Shown here one piece after another: positions 48,045 to 60,656 of a stretch of 64,000 nucleotides of DNA. The stretch is from the NCBI GenBank assembly GCA_002943765.1, contig PQWQ01000008.1:1674001-1738000 (forward strand), written 5' to 3'. Below the pieces are notes generated by a model, which was given only the letters and a program-made list of their open reading frames with translations, had not been told where the DNA came from and did not search any database. The translations under genes were made by a program, and so were the position numbers. Position 1 is the stretch's first letter. The number at the start of each line of letters is the position of its first letter. The DNA comes from Psoroptes ovis (taxonomy: Eukaryota; Arthropoda; Arachnida; Sarcoptiformes; Psoroptidae).

Positions 48045-50822
48045 TCATCTTTTATGTATTAAAAAATGCCATGTTTTTTTCCATTTTAAATTCACAATAT
48101 CTTGGGCCGTGAATTGCCGGAGACCATAACTAAATGGCAGAAATTTGACAAATATATACATTGATATGACCAATATTGAAATTGCAATCACTTTCAACAC
48201 GTTTCGATATGTTTCATTGGTGATCGTCGAATTTGCATGGCCAATCAATATTGGAATGAGCAAAATTTTGAAAATCAGCGCCGGTAGATAGTGGTGTAGG
48301 AACAGGGTTTGTTCGGTGAAAAAATATGGCAGAAAATGTACGACATAACCGATGGCAATGAATTTACCGATCGATATGAATTGGTCATAGTGATCTGTGA
48401 GTGCAATTGAACGATAATTACTAAATCAATTAATCGATTAATCAATCGAAGGGTAATTACCTTCACTAATATCATGAATCAATCGTTTACGTCTGAGTAG
48501 ATAGAATAGAAACAATAACCAATAAATCACGATGGCCCCGATCCCGAGATACCAGAGGAATATGTTTCCAATCAGGTAGATTTGGGCCTGTTTCAATAAT
48601 TAAACAATCGATTAGTCAATTGATCGATGGATTGACAAGGTATACTTACATTACTCTTCGGACTAAGCCAATAAGCGATACCTTTGGTCAACAATGGCCA
48701 ATCTAGTGGTGAATCAGAGCTGTAAATATGATTTTGAATGTTTTCAGTGTTGATCAACATTTTATATTGCAGCTCAAACATTTTATCCCAAAACGACAAG
48801 AGGGTCGGTTGTAGTGGAACAAATTCGGCCATCCCTAGCTCACGTTCGAGTTCTTTTTCATCCGAATTCTTGGTGTATCGATGTTCTTCAACATTCCATA
48901 TGGTATTCGGATGATTCAGCTGTTTATCGGTGACAATTTCATGTTGATGATGACCCCAATCTGGCAACTGTAAACCGCTTAGCTTCAATGCTTGACTTGA
49001 ATTTACATGAATTAATTGTAGCCGAGAATTGATTGCATGCCAATGCCCGCGGGTATCATCTGGATTCAGTAATTTTACACGCCATAAATTTTGTGCAGGC
49101 ATCGATATATTATAATCAATATAACATGATACTTCTTGATTATATGGTGACATTGGTGCCGCAATATCATGACTATTCAATGTACGGCCAGTCAGTCCAT
49201 GAACCAGTTGAATAATGTCACCATCTTTGATATTGTCATATGGTTCATGACTGATTAGATCGTTTCTATTTGTTTGAAAAAGATTCGAAAATCAGAAAAT
49301 GGAAATATTCGAAACCCCCGAGGTAACTTACACATCAGGTCTTTTGACAATCCACCAATTGTTAACATCTTTAAATGAATAACACGTGACTTGTTGTTGA
49401 TGAGAACTACCACGTTTATCCGGATAACGTATAGGGTAAAGAGCTTGATGTGAATGCAACCAACAAGTACGACCATGTGTATTGCGGAGCGTTATTTGGG
49501 AACCATGTGATATTTCACGTGGCTGTCCACGAATGATCGATGCAAGACCACCATCTAAACTAGCTTGAAATGCACTTGTCATAATGTTATCATGTGGACC
49601 AGCTTTCGTAAGAATTGATAGATGAATGAAAAATATCAAACAATATATGGCTACGGGTAATATAAGGAATATTAGACATTTATACAGCAATAATAGCCAT
49701 AAATGTAACTATTTCGGAAAAGAGAAATCAAATAATTAATTCAAATCCATTCATCAAAGGGTATAGACCTACTGTTTTAATAGTTTTATCCGAAAGTTTT
49801 TCGAAAATTTCCCAAAATGATATGGCCACCACCTGTAGGAGGGTAAATATACCGATATATTTGACACAAACACCACAAGTCAAGCTAACGGATGACAAAA
49901 TGTTCCAAAAAAACCATTTAAATGAAAACATCGATGATTTACGGCCAATAACGAATGATAGCAGGCCAAAAAATGAAAAAAACAGGAGAATGGAATCCAA
50001 TAAGATGAATCTTGATTGTGTTAACAAGGAATTTTCAAATATAAACAATATGGATGAATACAGTGCTAGCGTATGATTGAAACCAAATTCAATGATCAGC
50101 TGATATAGAATCGGTATCAACAAGCTACCCGATAATGCTGGAATGAAACGAAATGATCGTATCGGGAATTGTTTATCATATTCTGTTGATGGAAAGACAT
50201 TGAAAGAGTTGAAACATTGATAGGTTCAAATTGTAAACAAATACCTTGACCAATGTTGGTAAAATTTGTTGCAAACATATTGTCATCAGCGTAACCGGCA
50301 ATGTATGCACTCAGGGCGATCAGCTGTTTACCGAGCGGTGGTTGTGAATCAAAGAAAAATGTACGGCGAAGATATAGCGATACGAAACGGCCATAATGTA
50401 GTTCATCGAAACTAAACCGGGATGAAAATGAATTAAAATTGATTCGGATATATCAATGATTCAATCGATACATACACAATGCTTGATGGTTGATCCAACT
50501 GATACAAACGCAGCCCGAAGGCGATGAAAAACAGGGACCAAACCGTTAGATTTATATCAACGGTGATGGTCATTGGGAAACGATCAATATCGAAACTCGT
50601 ATCAAGTATCGATTTGAATAGATTTTGGTGGATTTTCGAATCATTTTTGATTAATAACTTTTGATCACTGTGATCAGCTGATTTCTTAATATCGGTGTAT
50701 TTATTCGATTCTTCGGCCAATTTATTATCAATATCATCAGCGTTTGCATGACCATTCACCTCGCCAGTATTATTATCATCAATATTGGTCAATTTTCTAC
50801 GATTTTTGATTTGTACAGCCAT
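48045..50822 (-). CDS. POMT1: Protein O-mannosyltransferase 1
   Basis: Seven exons: 50476-50822 (ATG at 50822), 50245-50411, 49773-50182, 49332-49708, 48650-49265, 48461-48587 and 48045-48394; phases close to 797 residues. Conserved parts in order: VFDELHYGRFVSLYLRR with the Asp-Glu catalytic pair in the first luminal loop; DSQPPLGKQLIAL; ENSLLTQSRFILLDSILLFF; AGPHDNIMTSAFQASLDGGL; three MIR repeats (GSQITLRNTHGRTCWLHSHQ, YSFKDVNNWWIVK, QLVHGLTGRTLNSHDIAAP, EVSCYIDYNISMPAQNLWRV, PDWGHHQHEIV, TIWNVEEHRY); and the final membrane spans with LFLHHYLPALIFKILL. SCYIDYNISMPAQNLW is POMT1-specific against POMT2. The enzyme works in the endoplasmic reticulum as a complex with POMT2 and starts O-mannosylation, for example of dystroglycan. 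Its stop lies 114 bp from the convergent cyclase stop. Confidence 0.96.
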
Positions 50823-51831
50823 ATTTTAAGGTGGATTATTATTAAAAAACGGATAAATAATCAAAATTGAAGGCAAATCATTGTTATTTCATGGATTATT
50901 GCTGAAGATTGATTTAAATTTTCGCTCATTTGTTGTATTTTGAGCTCAAAATTTTTCGAAATTTTGCTTGCGTGGTTTCTCAGCTGTCCACAACAAGCAT
51001 CACCGACATCATCACTGCCAAAAACATGATCATCACATCAGAAAAACATCAAAAAACAACGGCAACGATTCAATTCAATGGTCAAACAAGTTGTTCGGTT
51101 GTCTGTCTGTTCAACACCACGAATATTTTCAATTATTCAATTTTCCAATGTATTTGTTCGTTTGTAGACATGTAGAAATTCATTCAATTCAATCAACAAG
51201 ATTTTCTGTTGTTTTCAATTGAAAAATGCGGAACAACTAAGCAGGGATTTGTGCATCTGATGCATATAAGCTTTGAAGCATCGAAAACCAGTTTTGATGT
51301 TTGATATTTAATGTTCAAAATTCCAACTTCTTCCGATGATTGATAATTGAACATGAACATAAATGAACAATTTTTGAAAATTTTTGTTGTTGTTTTGTTT
51401 ATGTTTACATTTGTGTGTTTGAAATGAAAAAGAGGCGGAGCTTGAAAATGATGAATTTATACAATGCAAGTTCTCGATATGAATTCGGTAGCAAAGTACA
51501 AACTATCTTTTTTTGGCGAAAAAAATTCAAATTTTTTTCAATTTAAAAATTTTAATTAAAAAATCTTTAATTACAAATTACACATGTGAAACAAGCGAAA
51601 AAAATTCAAAACAAAATAATTTTTTACCCACAAAACAAACAAAAAAATGAAAATAATTTAAAAATTGTTGAAAAATCATTTGGCTTCGTGTATCGAATGG
51701 TGGAAACACACATTCGATACACGGCGAAAAAAAGATTCGAAAAAAATTCCAAAATTGATTCGAATATAAATAATAATTATCATGATTATAATTGATTCGA
51801 TTAATTAACTTGATAACTTCAGCATTGGTAT
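50823..51831. other. Spacer, POMT1 start / EAF stop
   Basis: 1 kb, both flanking genes on the minus strand. It should hold the POMT1 promoter and EAF 3' UTR. Small frames on both strands here have no recognisable features. Confidence 0.6.
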
Positions 51832-53516
51832 TCATTCATCACTATCACTTTCGCTTAGCTGTAAATCTTGACCTAAATTTGTTTGAAAATTGGAAAAAAA
51901 TTCGATTAATCGATTGAGATACAAGGGAAATTGACTTACTTAATTGACTCAATTTAGGCATCGAGACAAAACCAACTCCACCACCGCCACCAATACCACC
52001 ACCAGTATTATTTGCTGCTGCTGCTGCCGTATTATTATTATTATCAACTAATGATGATGATAATGTCATCGAACAGTGATTATCATTGTTCATTGACGTA
52101 TCGAGTTTTTTGTTTACCAATGGTGATTTGAACAATTTTCCATTTTTCAATTTATTATTACCTTTACCACCACCATCATCATCATCATCGGATGATGAAT
52201 CAGAATCTTCAGATAATGTCAATGGTTTATTATTGTTACTACTAGCGCCACCATTGGTCGTTGTAGAAGAATTTTTTGACACATCCATCATCATTGGGGT
52301 ATCATTGGTCAGTGCAGACAGAAATGATGGCATCGATGGTGGTATCGTGTTGTTAGTGGTCGTTGGAGCCGTTGCTGGAGCTGATAGCGTGGAATTATTA
52401 TTCACCGATGAAAGACCAGATGGTTTTTTCATTAATTTCCGATGATTATGATTATTATTATTACGATCACTTTTATAATGTTCATTATCACTTGAGCTAT
52501 CATCATCATTGACATCATCGGAATCATCATCATCATCAGAATCACTTGATGATTCATCATCACTGGAAGATAATTCTGAAAGACAATTACCACTGGTACT
52601 GTTGACTTTCTTCGAAGACTTATTGGCCTTGCTGCTGCTGCTGTTATTATTATTGTTATTATCATTATTATTCGTCAAACAAACATCAATTGGATCAGGT
52701 AATTTAAGTTTCCAAGTTTCTAAATCATTTGATTGAGCATTTTTACTGTTTTTCGTTGAATTAGAGTCGGCTATAGTTGAGCTCAACAGTACAGGCATCG
52801 ATGGTGGACTAATTTTGTTGTTCATTGTACCATTCGGTGGCCTAAGCGTTGACGATGTTGATGATGTATTAGATGATATCAATGGTGATGATTTTTTCTG
52901 TGAATTTTGACCACCATTTACGAGTGATTTATTCGAGAATTTCTTAGTGTTATTATTGACTTGATTAGTTGACATGGAATTGGCGATATTTGCATTGACA
53001 CCATTCATATGATTCGAAGAAGCTGAAGATGAAGATGGCAATGTCAATGATGATGTAGTCGATGATGGCTTCATAATCATACGATCTTCTTGTCTTAGCC
53101 GAGCTTTCTTAACAATCATACTTTGATTCAGTCGTTCCAACGTTATATCACCCGTTTCATTATCGATAATTAGGACACATTCTTTTTGATGTAATTTTCG
53201 TTGACCTTGATATATTGTTTCATTCGTACCTGAACTATCGATGTTTGGCATCGTAATCGTTACTTTTCCGTTTTCATCAAAATCCATTGTCGATGTTTTA
53301 TTCGTATCGATTGATGCCGGTATAAAATCATCTGTACAAAATGATGAAAATTTAAAATAAATTCATTCAATTTAATTTTAATAAATCCAAATACATACAT
53401 CGAATTGTATGAAATACTGGTGTCGCAGGGTCATTTTCATTCAAAAATGATTGACCAATTTTCAATTCTCGTGGTTGTGAACCAAATTTATGAATGAAAT
53501 CTGCTAGCGTGCTCAT
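51832..53516 (-). CDS. Eaf: ELL-associated factor (EAF)
   Basis: Exons 53399-53516 (ATG at 53516, MSTLADFIHKFG), 51940-53331 and 51832-51872 close to 516 residues. The first 100 residues hold the EAF domain: RELKIGQSF, FHTIR joined to YDFIPASIDTNK across the first splice, VTITMPN, YQGQRKLHQKECVLIIDNET and ITLERLN. These align in order with vertebrate EAF1/2 (LKLGxSF, FHSIRYDFKPASID, QKECILIINHDTG). The middle is a long Ser/Asn/Asp-rich transactivation-type region with acidic DSDDDDDSDD blocks. A tiny 41-bp last exon encodes SQDLQLSESDSDE and thereby restores the conserved EAF C terminus. EAF binds ELL in elongation complexes and promotes RNA polymerase II elongation in the nucleus. Confidence 0.93.
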
Positions 53517-54141
53517 ATTCGGTGCCAAAAATTTTTGAGCAAATTCGTTGATTAAGGTTTGATTAAACAAAGCCCCAGCAAAATATGCTTGGTGGGTGAA
53601 GATTATTGAAAATTCAATCGTTTTTCAAGTCGATTTCTCTGCGTTATTCAAATATGCATCACAGGTGGCGTTTTGAAGGGTAAATTGGTTGAAATTGTTG
53701 ATAAATTAAACAAAAAACTTGATTAATTAATCGATTTAATTGATTTAAATTGAAATTATTTTTCAATGATGATCAAAGAAAACAACTCATCAATAATTAT
53801 GATTACTTAAACAAATAAAATCATCTTAGACAAAACACTAAATAAATCAATTGATTGATTGATTAATGATAAAAATATGACACAATCATTCATTGAATCA
53901 TTGATTGAAGACAATTCACACAAGCACATATCACAAGTTAAGAGAACAAACAAATAAAAAATAAGAGAAATTTTTCTTAAGAAATAAATTGGCACGTAGT
54001 CACTACTACTCTTTGACTTTAGCTGACAGGCAGCAGCAAACACGTGTAAACACGTTGAACTAGATTTGATTTTTTAAATAATTCGTAGATTTTCTTTGCT
54101 TTTCGTTGGTAGGTAGAAACGAGGAAATATGCTGAAATATA

Positions 54142-54221
54142 TTAGGCTGTCCGGAAAGTTTTGGCTGATTTTTTGAACAACTCTATTCGATCAAGCGTGG
54201 TGAACTTTTCGGACGGCCTAA
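54142..54221 (+). mobile_element. Palindromic mini-element copy 6 (type B)
   Basis: 80 bp flanked by TA on both sides. Ends are TTAGGCTGTCCGGAAAGTT and AACTTTTCGGACGGCCTAA. The core includes GAACAACTCTATTCGATCAA. Confidence 0.92.
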
Positions 54222-54372
54222 TACATTCATTCATTGAATACTTACTGGATATGAACTTTTGTTGAATTTTCAAAAAATATTTGAAGAAAAAACACGGAAA
54301 AAGCTTGGAATTTCACGTAGATTTTTGTCTTTTTCAAATTTTCTTGCTGCTGCAAAGAGAAAATTACAAGTA

Positions 54373-54454
54373 TTAGGTTGTCCGAAAAGTTTTGGGCGAT
54401 TTTCATGAGCAACTCTATTATGATTAAGCGGAATGAACTTTTCGGACAGCTTGA
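54373..54454 (+). mobile_element. Palindromic mini-element copy 7 (type B)
   Basis: Flanked by TA on both sides. Ends are TTAGGTTGTCCGAAAAGTT and ACTTTTCGGACAGCTTGA. The core has GAGCAACTCTATTATGATTA. Confidence 0.9.
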
Positions 54455-54841
54455 TAAATCAAATCTTATTGCACATTCGGGGACTGAAAAATCATTGAGA
54501 AATATTTTGAATTGAATGAATTAAGGGAGAAATGATTTCTCTTAACTGCTGTAGTAGGTAGAGTGTAAGAAAATGTTCAAATTGTCTTGAGAGAAACATG
54601 GGAAAAAAATTCGAGCTTCAGAGCTGCCACTACGTGAAATTCATTTTGCTTGCCAAAGCGCCATCAGTAGGCTTCACTCAATGTATTTTCATACGTATAA
54701 ACACGTCATTGACAGTTGAAATTTTGACTTTTGACGACGTATTAATACGTTGATGACAGTTTTTGATGGCGCCACCAGCAAAATAAAAAAAAATGAAAGT
54801 GAAATGTAGTACACAATGTAAAAAGATTTATGCAAATATAT

Positions 54842-54922
54842 TTAGGTTGTCCGAAAAGTTTTGGCCGATTTTCATGAGCAACTCTATTCGATTAAGCGTA
54901 ATGAACTTTTTGGACAACCTAA
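54842..54922 (+). mobile_element. Palindromic mini-element copy 8 (type B)
   Basis: Ends are TTAGGTTGTCCGAAAAGTT and ACTTTTTGGACAACCTAA. TA follows the right end; the left flank is TA plus one extra T. The core has GAGCAACTCTATTCGATTAA. Confidence 0.9.
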
Positions 54923-55081
54923 TACAATTTGTATAATTGTAAAAATCACCGAAGAAAATTAAATGATGATTATGAAACCATCATCATATTTGAATGTGAA
55001 AAATCTGGGCAAACAGAAAAACTAAACTAAAATAAATCAAAGTAAATTAAAAATGTAAATATATTCAATAATCATTTTAAA

Positions 55082-55163
55082 TTAGGTTGTCCGAAAAGTT
55101 CATTCCGCTTAATCACAATAGAGTTGCTCATAAAAATCGGCCAAAACTTTTCGGACAACCTAA
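55082..55163 (-). mobile_element. Palindromic mini-element copy 9 (type B, inverted)
   Basis: 82 bp. Ends are TTAGGTTGTCCGAAAAGTT and AACTTTTCGGACAACCTAA, with TA after the right end. The core TTAATCACAATAGAGTTGCT is the reverse of copies 6-8. Confidence 0.92.
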
Positions 55164-55754
55164 TACTTATGTATTTACTACTTGTTTATCATCATTCATT
55201 CATTGATTATATTTATAGCAAAAAAGTGTAGCAAGTTGTAAATTGAATCATTTATAATTTACACCAATTATATTTGTACAATGATACACATATTTATATT
55301 TCATGATTGACAATCGTATTTATTTAGTTATTTGTATCTCTTTATAATTATTTTTCTTCTTCATTCAATTGAAGTAATGGCACCACCATCAGTTTTGATA
55401 ATTTATCGAGTTTTCTGTTCTCGAAATTTATAAATAATTGAATACAAATAATAAATTGAAAACATATCATTGAAAATGATTAGAAAAAGATTGGAAATAT
55501 AACAAAATAGAAGCGTTAAGCTGGGGGAAAAAATTTGATTAATTCATTTAAATCAGTCAAAAAATCTGAAAATCTGGCTCGAAGACATGATTTTGAATAA
55601 TGGAAATACCTTTTAAAATACCTTTGTGATATTATGAATCAGATGATTATTAAAATCAATCAATCAATCAATCAATTGAGTAAAATGAATCGGAATAAAC
55701 ATCAGAAAGCGGATAAAATCGAACGTTCAAGGCCTTTGGAACGCTCGATCGAAT

Positions 55755-55881
55755 CGCAAAAACGTTCGAATCGCTAAAAAAACATTCGAAACGCAAAAAC
55801 GTTCGAATCGCTAAAAAAACATTCGAATCGCAAAAACGTTCGAATCGCTAAAAAAACATTCGAAACGCAAAAACGTTCGAA
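55755..55881 (+). repeat. 37-bp tandem repeat, about 3.4 copies
   Basis: Units begin at 55755, 55792, 55829 and 55866 with CGCAAAAACGTTCGAA. The second half of each unit (CGCTAAAAAAACATTCGAA) is itself a diverged copy of the first, so the base period is about 18-19 bp. The unit is full of TTCGAA and AACGTT palindromes. Confidence 0.92.
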
Positions 55882-57938
55882 ATTATCTTTTGAATCTTTG
55901 AATATTTACCTTTACGATCAGATGATTTGGACAATGAATCTCTTTGGATGAATGAAACCGTGAACAGATTTGAGATGATGATAAAATCTTTTTATTTGCA
56001 ACGCTTCAATTGTGAAAAAAAATAATTTGAATAAATTATGAGCTTTATTAAACGATGATGGTGACCAGTATAATTATAAATCTGATGATTGGTCTCAATT
56101 TAAAACAAAAATTTAGTTTGAAATTGTTAAAATTTAATTTTCAAACAAAATATTTCATAAATTGTTCGCAAAACAATTTATGATTTAATTAAATTTATTT
56201 ACATTTACACAGACAAACAAAGAGACAAACACACATATACACAGAGGCAATTATCATCAATTAGCACACCAAAACACATGATTATTATCATTGAAAGATC
56301 ATAAATCGTGATAAATTTTTTGGTTTTTTGTTTGTTTGTGTAGGTCTCATTTCAATTGATTTAATCAAAAATTAATTGAGATAAATGCACCAATGTGACA
56401 TGTTTACTGCTGAAATAAACAACAAAAACGACAAAATCAATTTGTAAACAAACAAACAAACAGAAATGAAATTGAATCATCAAAATGAAACACGAATGAA
56501 TGAAATGTGAATTGAAAGCTTAGAACACACATTAAAAACAACATCAAAAAAAAAATCTCAACAAAAACAACATTAAAAAAGCATGTTCGCCAGTAAAAAG
56601 CTTAATGCGCATGTTCCGAAATTTTTTTTTCAATGAAAAAATGTTATAGCGCCATCTGTTGTCATTTTTAGGAACTTTTGAGCAATGATTGGCCTGTTCA
56701 TATAGGACAGTCAAAAAAAAATTTAAATTTGAATTTAAAATTTTCGCGCCGCTTCTTTAAGTTTTTAAGATTTCATTCCTATATATTTTCATAGATAAAT
56801 ATTTTTTTATTATAAAAAAAATCATATATTTTATAATTATAATATTTAAAAAAAGAGAAAAGATGAGAATAATAATAATAATCGCATCAATAATAATAAT
56901 AATGATGGTGATACGATAATCCATCAACCAACGTCCACCGATTCACCAGAAACACATTTGCTCCTGCAATTGCTTTACGTTTTGAACGTTTTAAATCTTA
57001 GAAAATTAAAAAGTAAATCGTAAACATGTCGGTATGTAAAAGGTGTTTATAGGTGTGTTTATAGGCGTGTGTATAAAGGTGAATAAGTAAAGGTTAATCA
57101 GTCATTGTTTTAAATGTTTGTAAATTATTATTACAAAAATTATTGAATAAGACGAAAAATAAGAAATGTAGCACAAAAATAATATCAGTAAATTGAAAAA
57201 TAAAATAGAAATATGAATAAATTTGTTTCTTTTTTTTGCTTGTCAAAGACTTGTCATTTTTTTCTTGTATTTTTTTTTTAAAGGGATAATCTCATAATAA
57301 TAATAATAATAGTAATAGTCATTGTAATGATTAATAATCATAAAGATAATTAAAAAGGTTGAAAATTGAGTGAAAAAATATATATGATAAATCGAGAATT
57401 GAGTAAATATAATAATAATATTTGAATTTGAGTAGAAAATATTTGTAAAAAAAAAAAATATATCTAATCACACCATCAGGCCATTAATGACAATGATGAT
57501 AATTATGACGATAATAATAATAATGAGCATACTCAATGCTAATTATGATAATAATAATCGATAATCATTAAATAAACCAATAATAATAATAGTTGAGAAT
57601 ATTAAATTGAAACAAAATTTTCGAGTAATTTAAACGATAAAGATATCAATATAAGGTCAAAATTTGAAATAAATGCACGTGTTATTCCATAGGTGTATCT
57701 AATTTGTAAATATCTGTAAATAACAATTCATGAGTAATTATCGAAATCAATACTTAACAAGGGTACTAACCTGTTTTAAACGAAATTTATATTCGAATTT
57801 TGTATGTATAGATGTTGATTCTTAATGGACAGCAGAAGAATTGAAAATTTCAAAAAATTGAAAAAAAAACTTGCAGGGCAGAGCAATTTGTACGGAGCAA
57901 ATATATTTCGGATGGATCGAGTATGATGATGATGCTGA

Positions 57939-60656
57939 TTATCGTTTATTATTATTATTATTACTGTTATTATTCATTAATACATTTTGATTCGATGTCG
58001 AAGCATTTGTTGTTGATGGTGGTGTTGATTTCAAACCACCAACACCGCCGCCGATACTACCGCTATGGTTACCACTTCTCCATTTACGATTATTATTATT
58101 ATTATTGTTATTGATATTAGTATTACCATTCGATGATGATGATAAAATATTACCGGCTGTCGTCGATCCACCAGCGCCGCCGCCACCACCACCACCAATA
58201 CCTACTAATCATTTATAATCATTTGAACAATTTAATATTTAATGATTTGTCCATTTGTTTTGAATCAGTTATTGATGATTGTTTTTATTAATCATACCGT
58301 TTGTATTACGACGATGAGTAATGTTAGAATTATGATTCGAATTATTATTTTGTGATGAATGCGGTCCATTCATATTCGATTGTTGTTGTGATGGTGGTTG
58401 CGATAGTTGTGGACAATATTGTTGCGGTAATAGCGATGCTTGTGTATGAGGCACTTGTTGTTGTGGTTGTATACCGCCATTTGTCATACCACCACCAGTA
58501 GCACCTGTTGCATTTGCTCCACTACCGCCACCGCCACCAGTTCCACTATATGCAGCATTCCATTGTGATGCTGCAGCTGCTGCTGCAGCAGCAGCAGCGG
58601 CCGCAGCCGCTGTATTCGGTGGTACATTTGTTAATGGAAAATTAAATTGTTGTTGATGATGTTGATGTTGGTGATGATGATGATGAGGTCCGGTACGATT
58701 CGATGCTGTTGCTGCAGCAGCAGCTGCAGCGGCTGCTGCTGCTGCCGGTGATGTTGCCGCTGCTCCATACCACCATTCAGATGGATCATATAACATTAAT
58801 GGATTCCATACATTTGGATCTGTAGAATTAATGAGAAATTAAAATTAATTTAGAAAATAAACATCACGGAATAATTATCGATTACTTTGTCTATTAAATG
58901 CTAATGGTAACATTGGATTGAATGGCTGTGGAAAACGATTACGTATGTTTCGATTTGATAATGGTAAAATTGGAGCGGCTGAAGCAGCAGCAGCAGCGGC
59001 AGCTGCTGCTGCCGCAGATGATGATAACGATGGAATGGATGATATTGGTGGTGGACGTATTATATGTGTTTGAGGCACTCTTGGATAGCTCATCATAAAT
59101 TGTTTTTGTTGCATCATCAATATCATACGACGTTCACGATTACGCAGAACTTCTTCTTTCTTTTTACGATCAGATGGTGGTTTTGCCAATGATATTTCAA
59201 TATTTGTACCATAAAATTCTTTACCATTAAGACTATTCATTGCTTGTAATGCATGTTGTCTATCATCAAAATGTACAAATGCATAATCCTTGATTTTTTT
59301 AACACGTTCAACTGGGCCATATTGTTCAAACAATTCTTTGAGTTCAGGTTCATTAATATTATTTGTCAAATTTCGAACATATAATACTTTAACTTTAGAC
59401 ATTGTTTCTTCATCCGGTTCTTCTTGTGGATCAGCCCAATCAACTAGAATATCACTTTTAAATATTTTCATCCCAGTAGTTGTTAGTTTACGTTTTGCAG
59501 CCGAAGCATTTTTATGGCTATCATATTCAAGAAAACAAAATCCACGATTTTTTTTACGATCATCTGGTGAACTATAAATGATTACTTCGATTAATCCCTC
59601 TGTGTGTGGTGCCGGTGGGAACGAAACAATCGATATCAGTCAAATTAATTCGATTTAATTTACTAAATAACATACCGGTTACTTTATTAAATTCATTAAA
59701 TATCTGCTCTTTACTCATCACTTTCGGTATATTACCAATGAATAGCCTTAAATTTGGCACTGATATGTTTACTTTTAATGCATAACCTTTTGGACGAATT
59801 TTGTATCCATTTAGCTGTTGGTAAACAAGGGTAATTAACCATTAATTAATCAAATCGATCCAATCATTCAACAGGTACCAACCTCTTGTACAGCTTTATG
59901 TGCATCTTCTTTATTACAATAAGTAATAAATGCATAACCACGTGATTGTGATGTGATTGGGTCGATCATCAATCGTAGATCCCATAATTTACCAATCTTT
60001 TCGAACAATGGTATCAATTCATCTTCATACACATCTTTGGGGATACGGCCAACAAATATTTCAGCACCAATCGGTGGTTGTTGTTGTTGCAGTTGCTGCT
60101 GCTGATGTTCAGGATCATCACCACCCGATGTCGATGAAGGTGATGGCGGTGGTGGTCCACCATATTTTCGTTGGCCAGCTGTTACTTGATGTGAGTAATC
60201 TATAATCATCAAATCGAAAATAATAAACAAAAAATGATTCGAAATTAGAATCCAAGGACGATAATTCAATGATAATCAACAATTACTTGTGCGTTCAAGT
60301 ATTGCTTTCAATTTATTCATATCAGGACCATGTGGTGATGATGATGTTGCCGTCGTAGTGGCTGTGGTCACCGATGATGATGAACAATTATTTTGTGAAT
60401 CAGATGAACTGCTTGCACCAGCAGCAGTAGCTGTCGCGGTGGTCGACGAGTCTTGACCATTTTCATTACAATTTGTTACTGAATCAGCTGTTGCTGGTGA
60501 CGGATTTGCTGCTGGAGATGATGTATTCGTCGTTGAAGACGTTGTCGATGTTGTGGTCGTCGTCGTCGTGGCCGTAGATGATGATGATGATTGTTGTTGT
60601 TGTTGTTGCTTCCACATATTATTGCTACTATTGCTGTTATTATTTACAGAATCCAT
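57939..60656 (-). CDS. Syp: SYNCRIP/hnRNP R RNA-binding protein
   Basis: Six exons: 60287-60656 (ATG at 60656), 59883-60199, 59676-59814, 58886-59599, 58298-58819 and 57939-58201; phases close to 774 residues. After a Ser/Thr/Asn/Gln-rich start the conserved linker LKAILERTNYSHQVTAGQRK-YGGPPP leads to three RRMs: EIFVGRIPKDVYEDELIPLF with GYAFITYC; LRLFIGNIPKVMSKEQIFNE with RGFCFLEYD; and VKVLYVRNLTNNINEPELKE with DYAFVHFDD. DWADPQEEPDEETMSKVKVL is typical of SYNCRIP and hnRNP R. The C-terminal half has poly-Ala runs and Gly/Asn stretches rather than RGG boxes. The family binds mRNA and controls localisation, translation and decay. The last exon has tandem TAGTAG acceptors (58201 or 58204), which would add or drop one residue. 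Confidence 0.95.

Larger units (their letters stand above)
53517..57938. other. Repeat-rich spacer, EAF / SYNCRIP
   Basis: 4.4 kb with no supported gene. It carries four palindromic mini-elements (54142-55163), a 37-bp tandem repeat (55755-55881), AATAAT microsatellites (about 56870-57560) and an AGGTGGCG word at 53663-53670. The right end is probably the SYNCRIP 3' UTR. Confidence 0.6.

Noticed and set aside
54142..55163. CRISPR-like regular repeats
   Set aside because: The repeated units are palindromic TA-flanked elements with irregular spacing in an animal genome.
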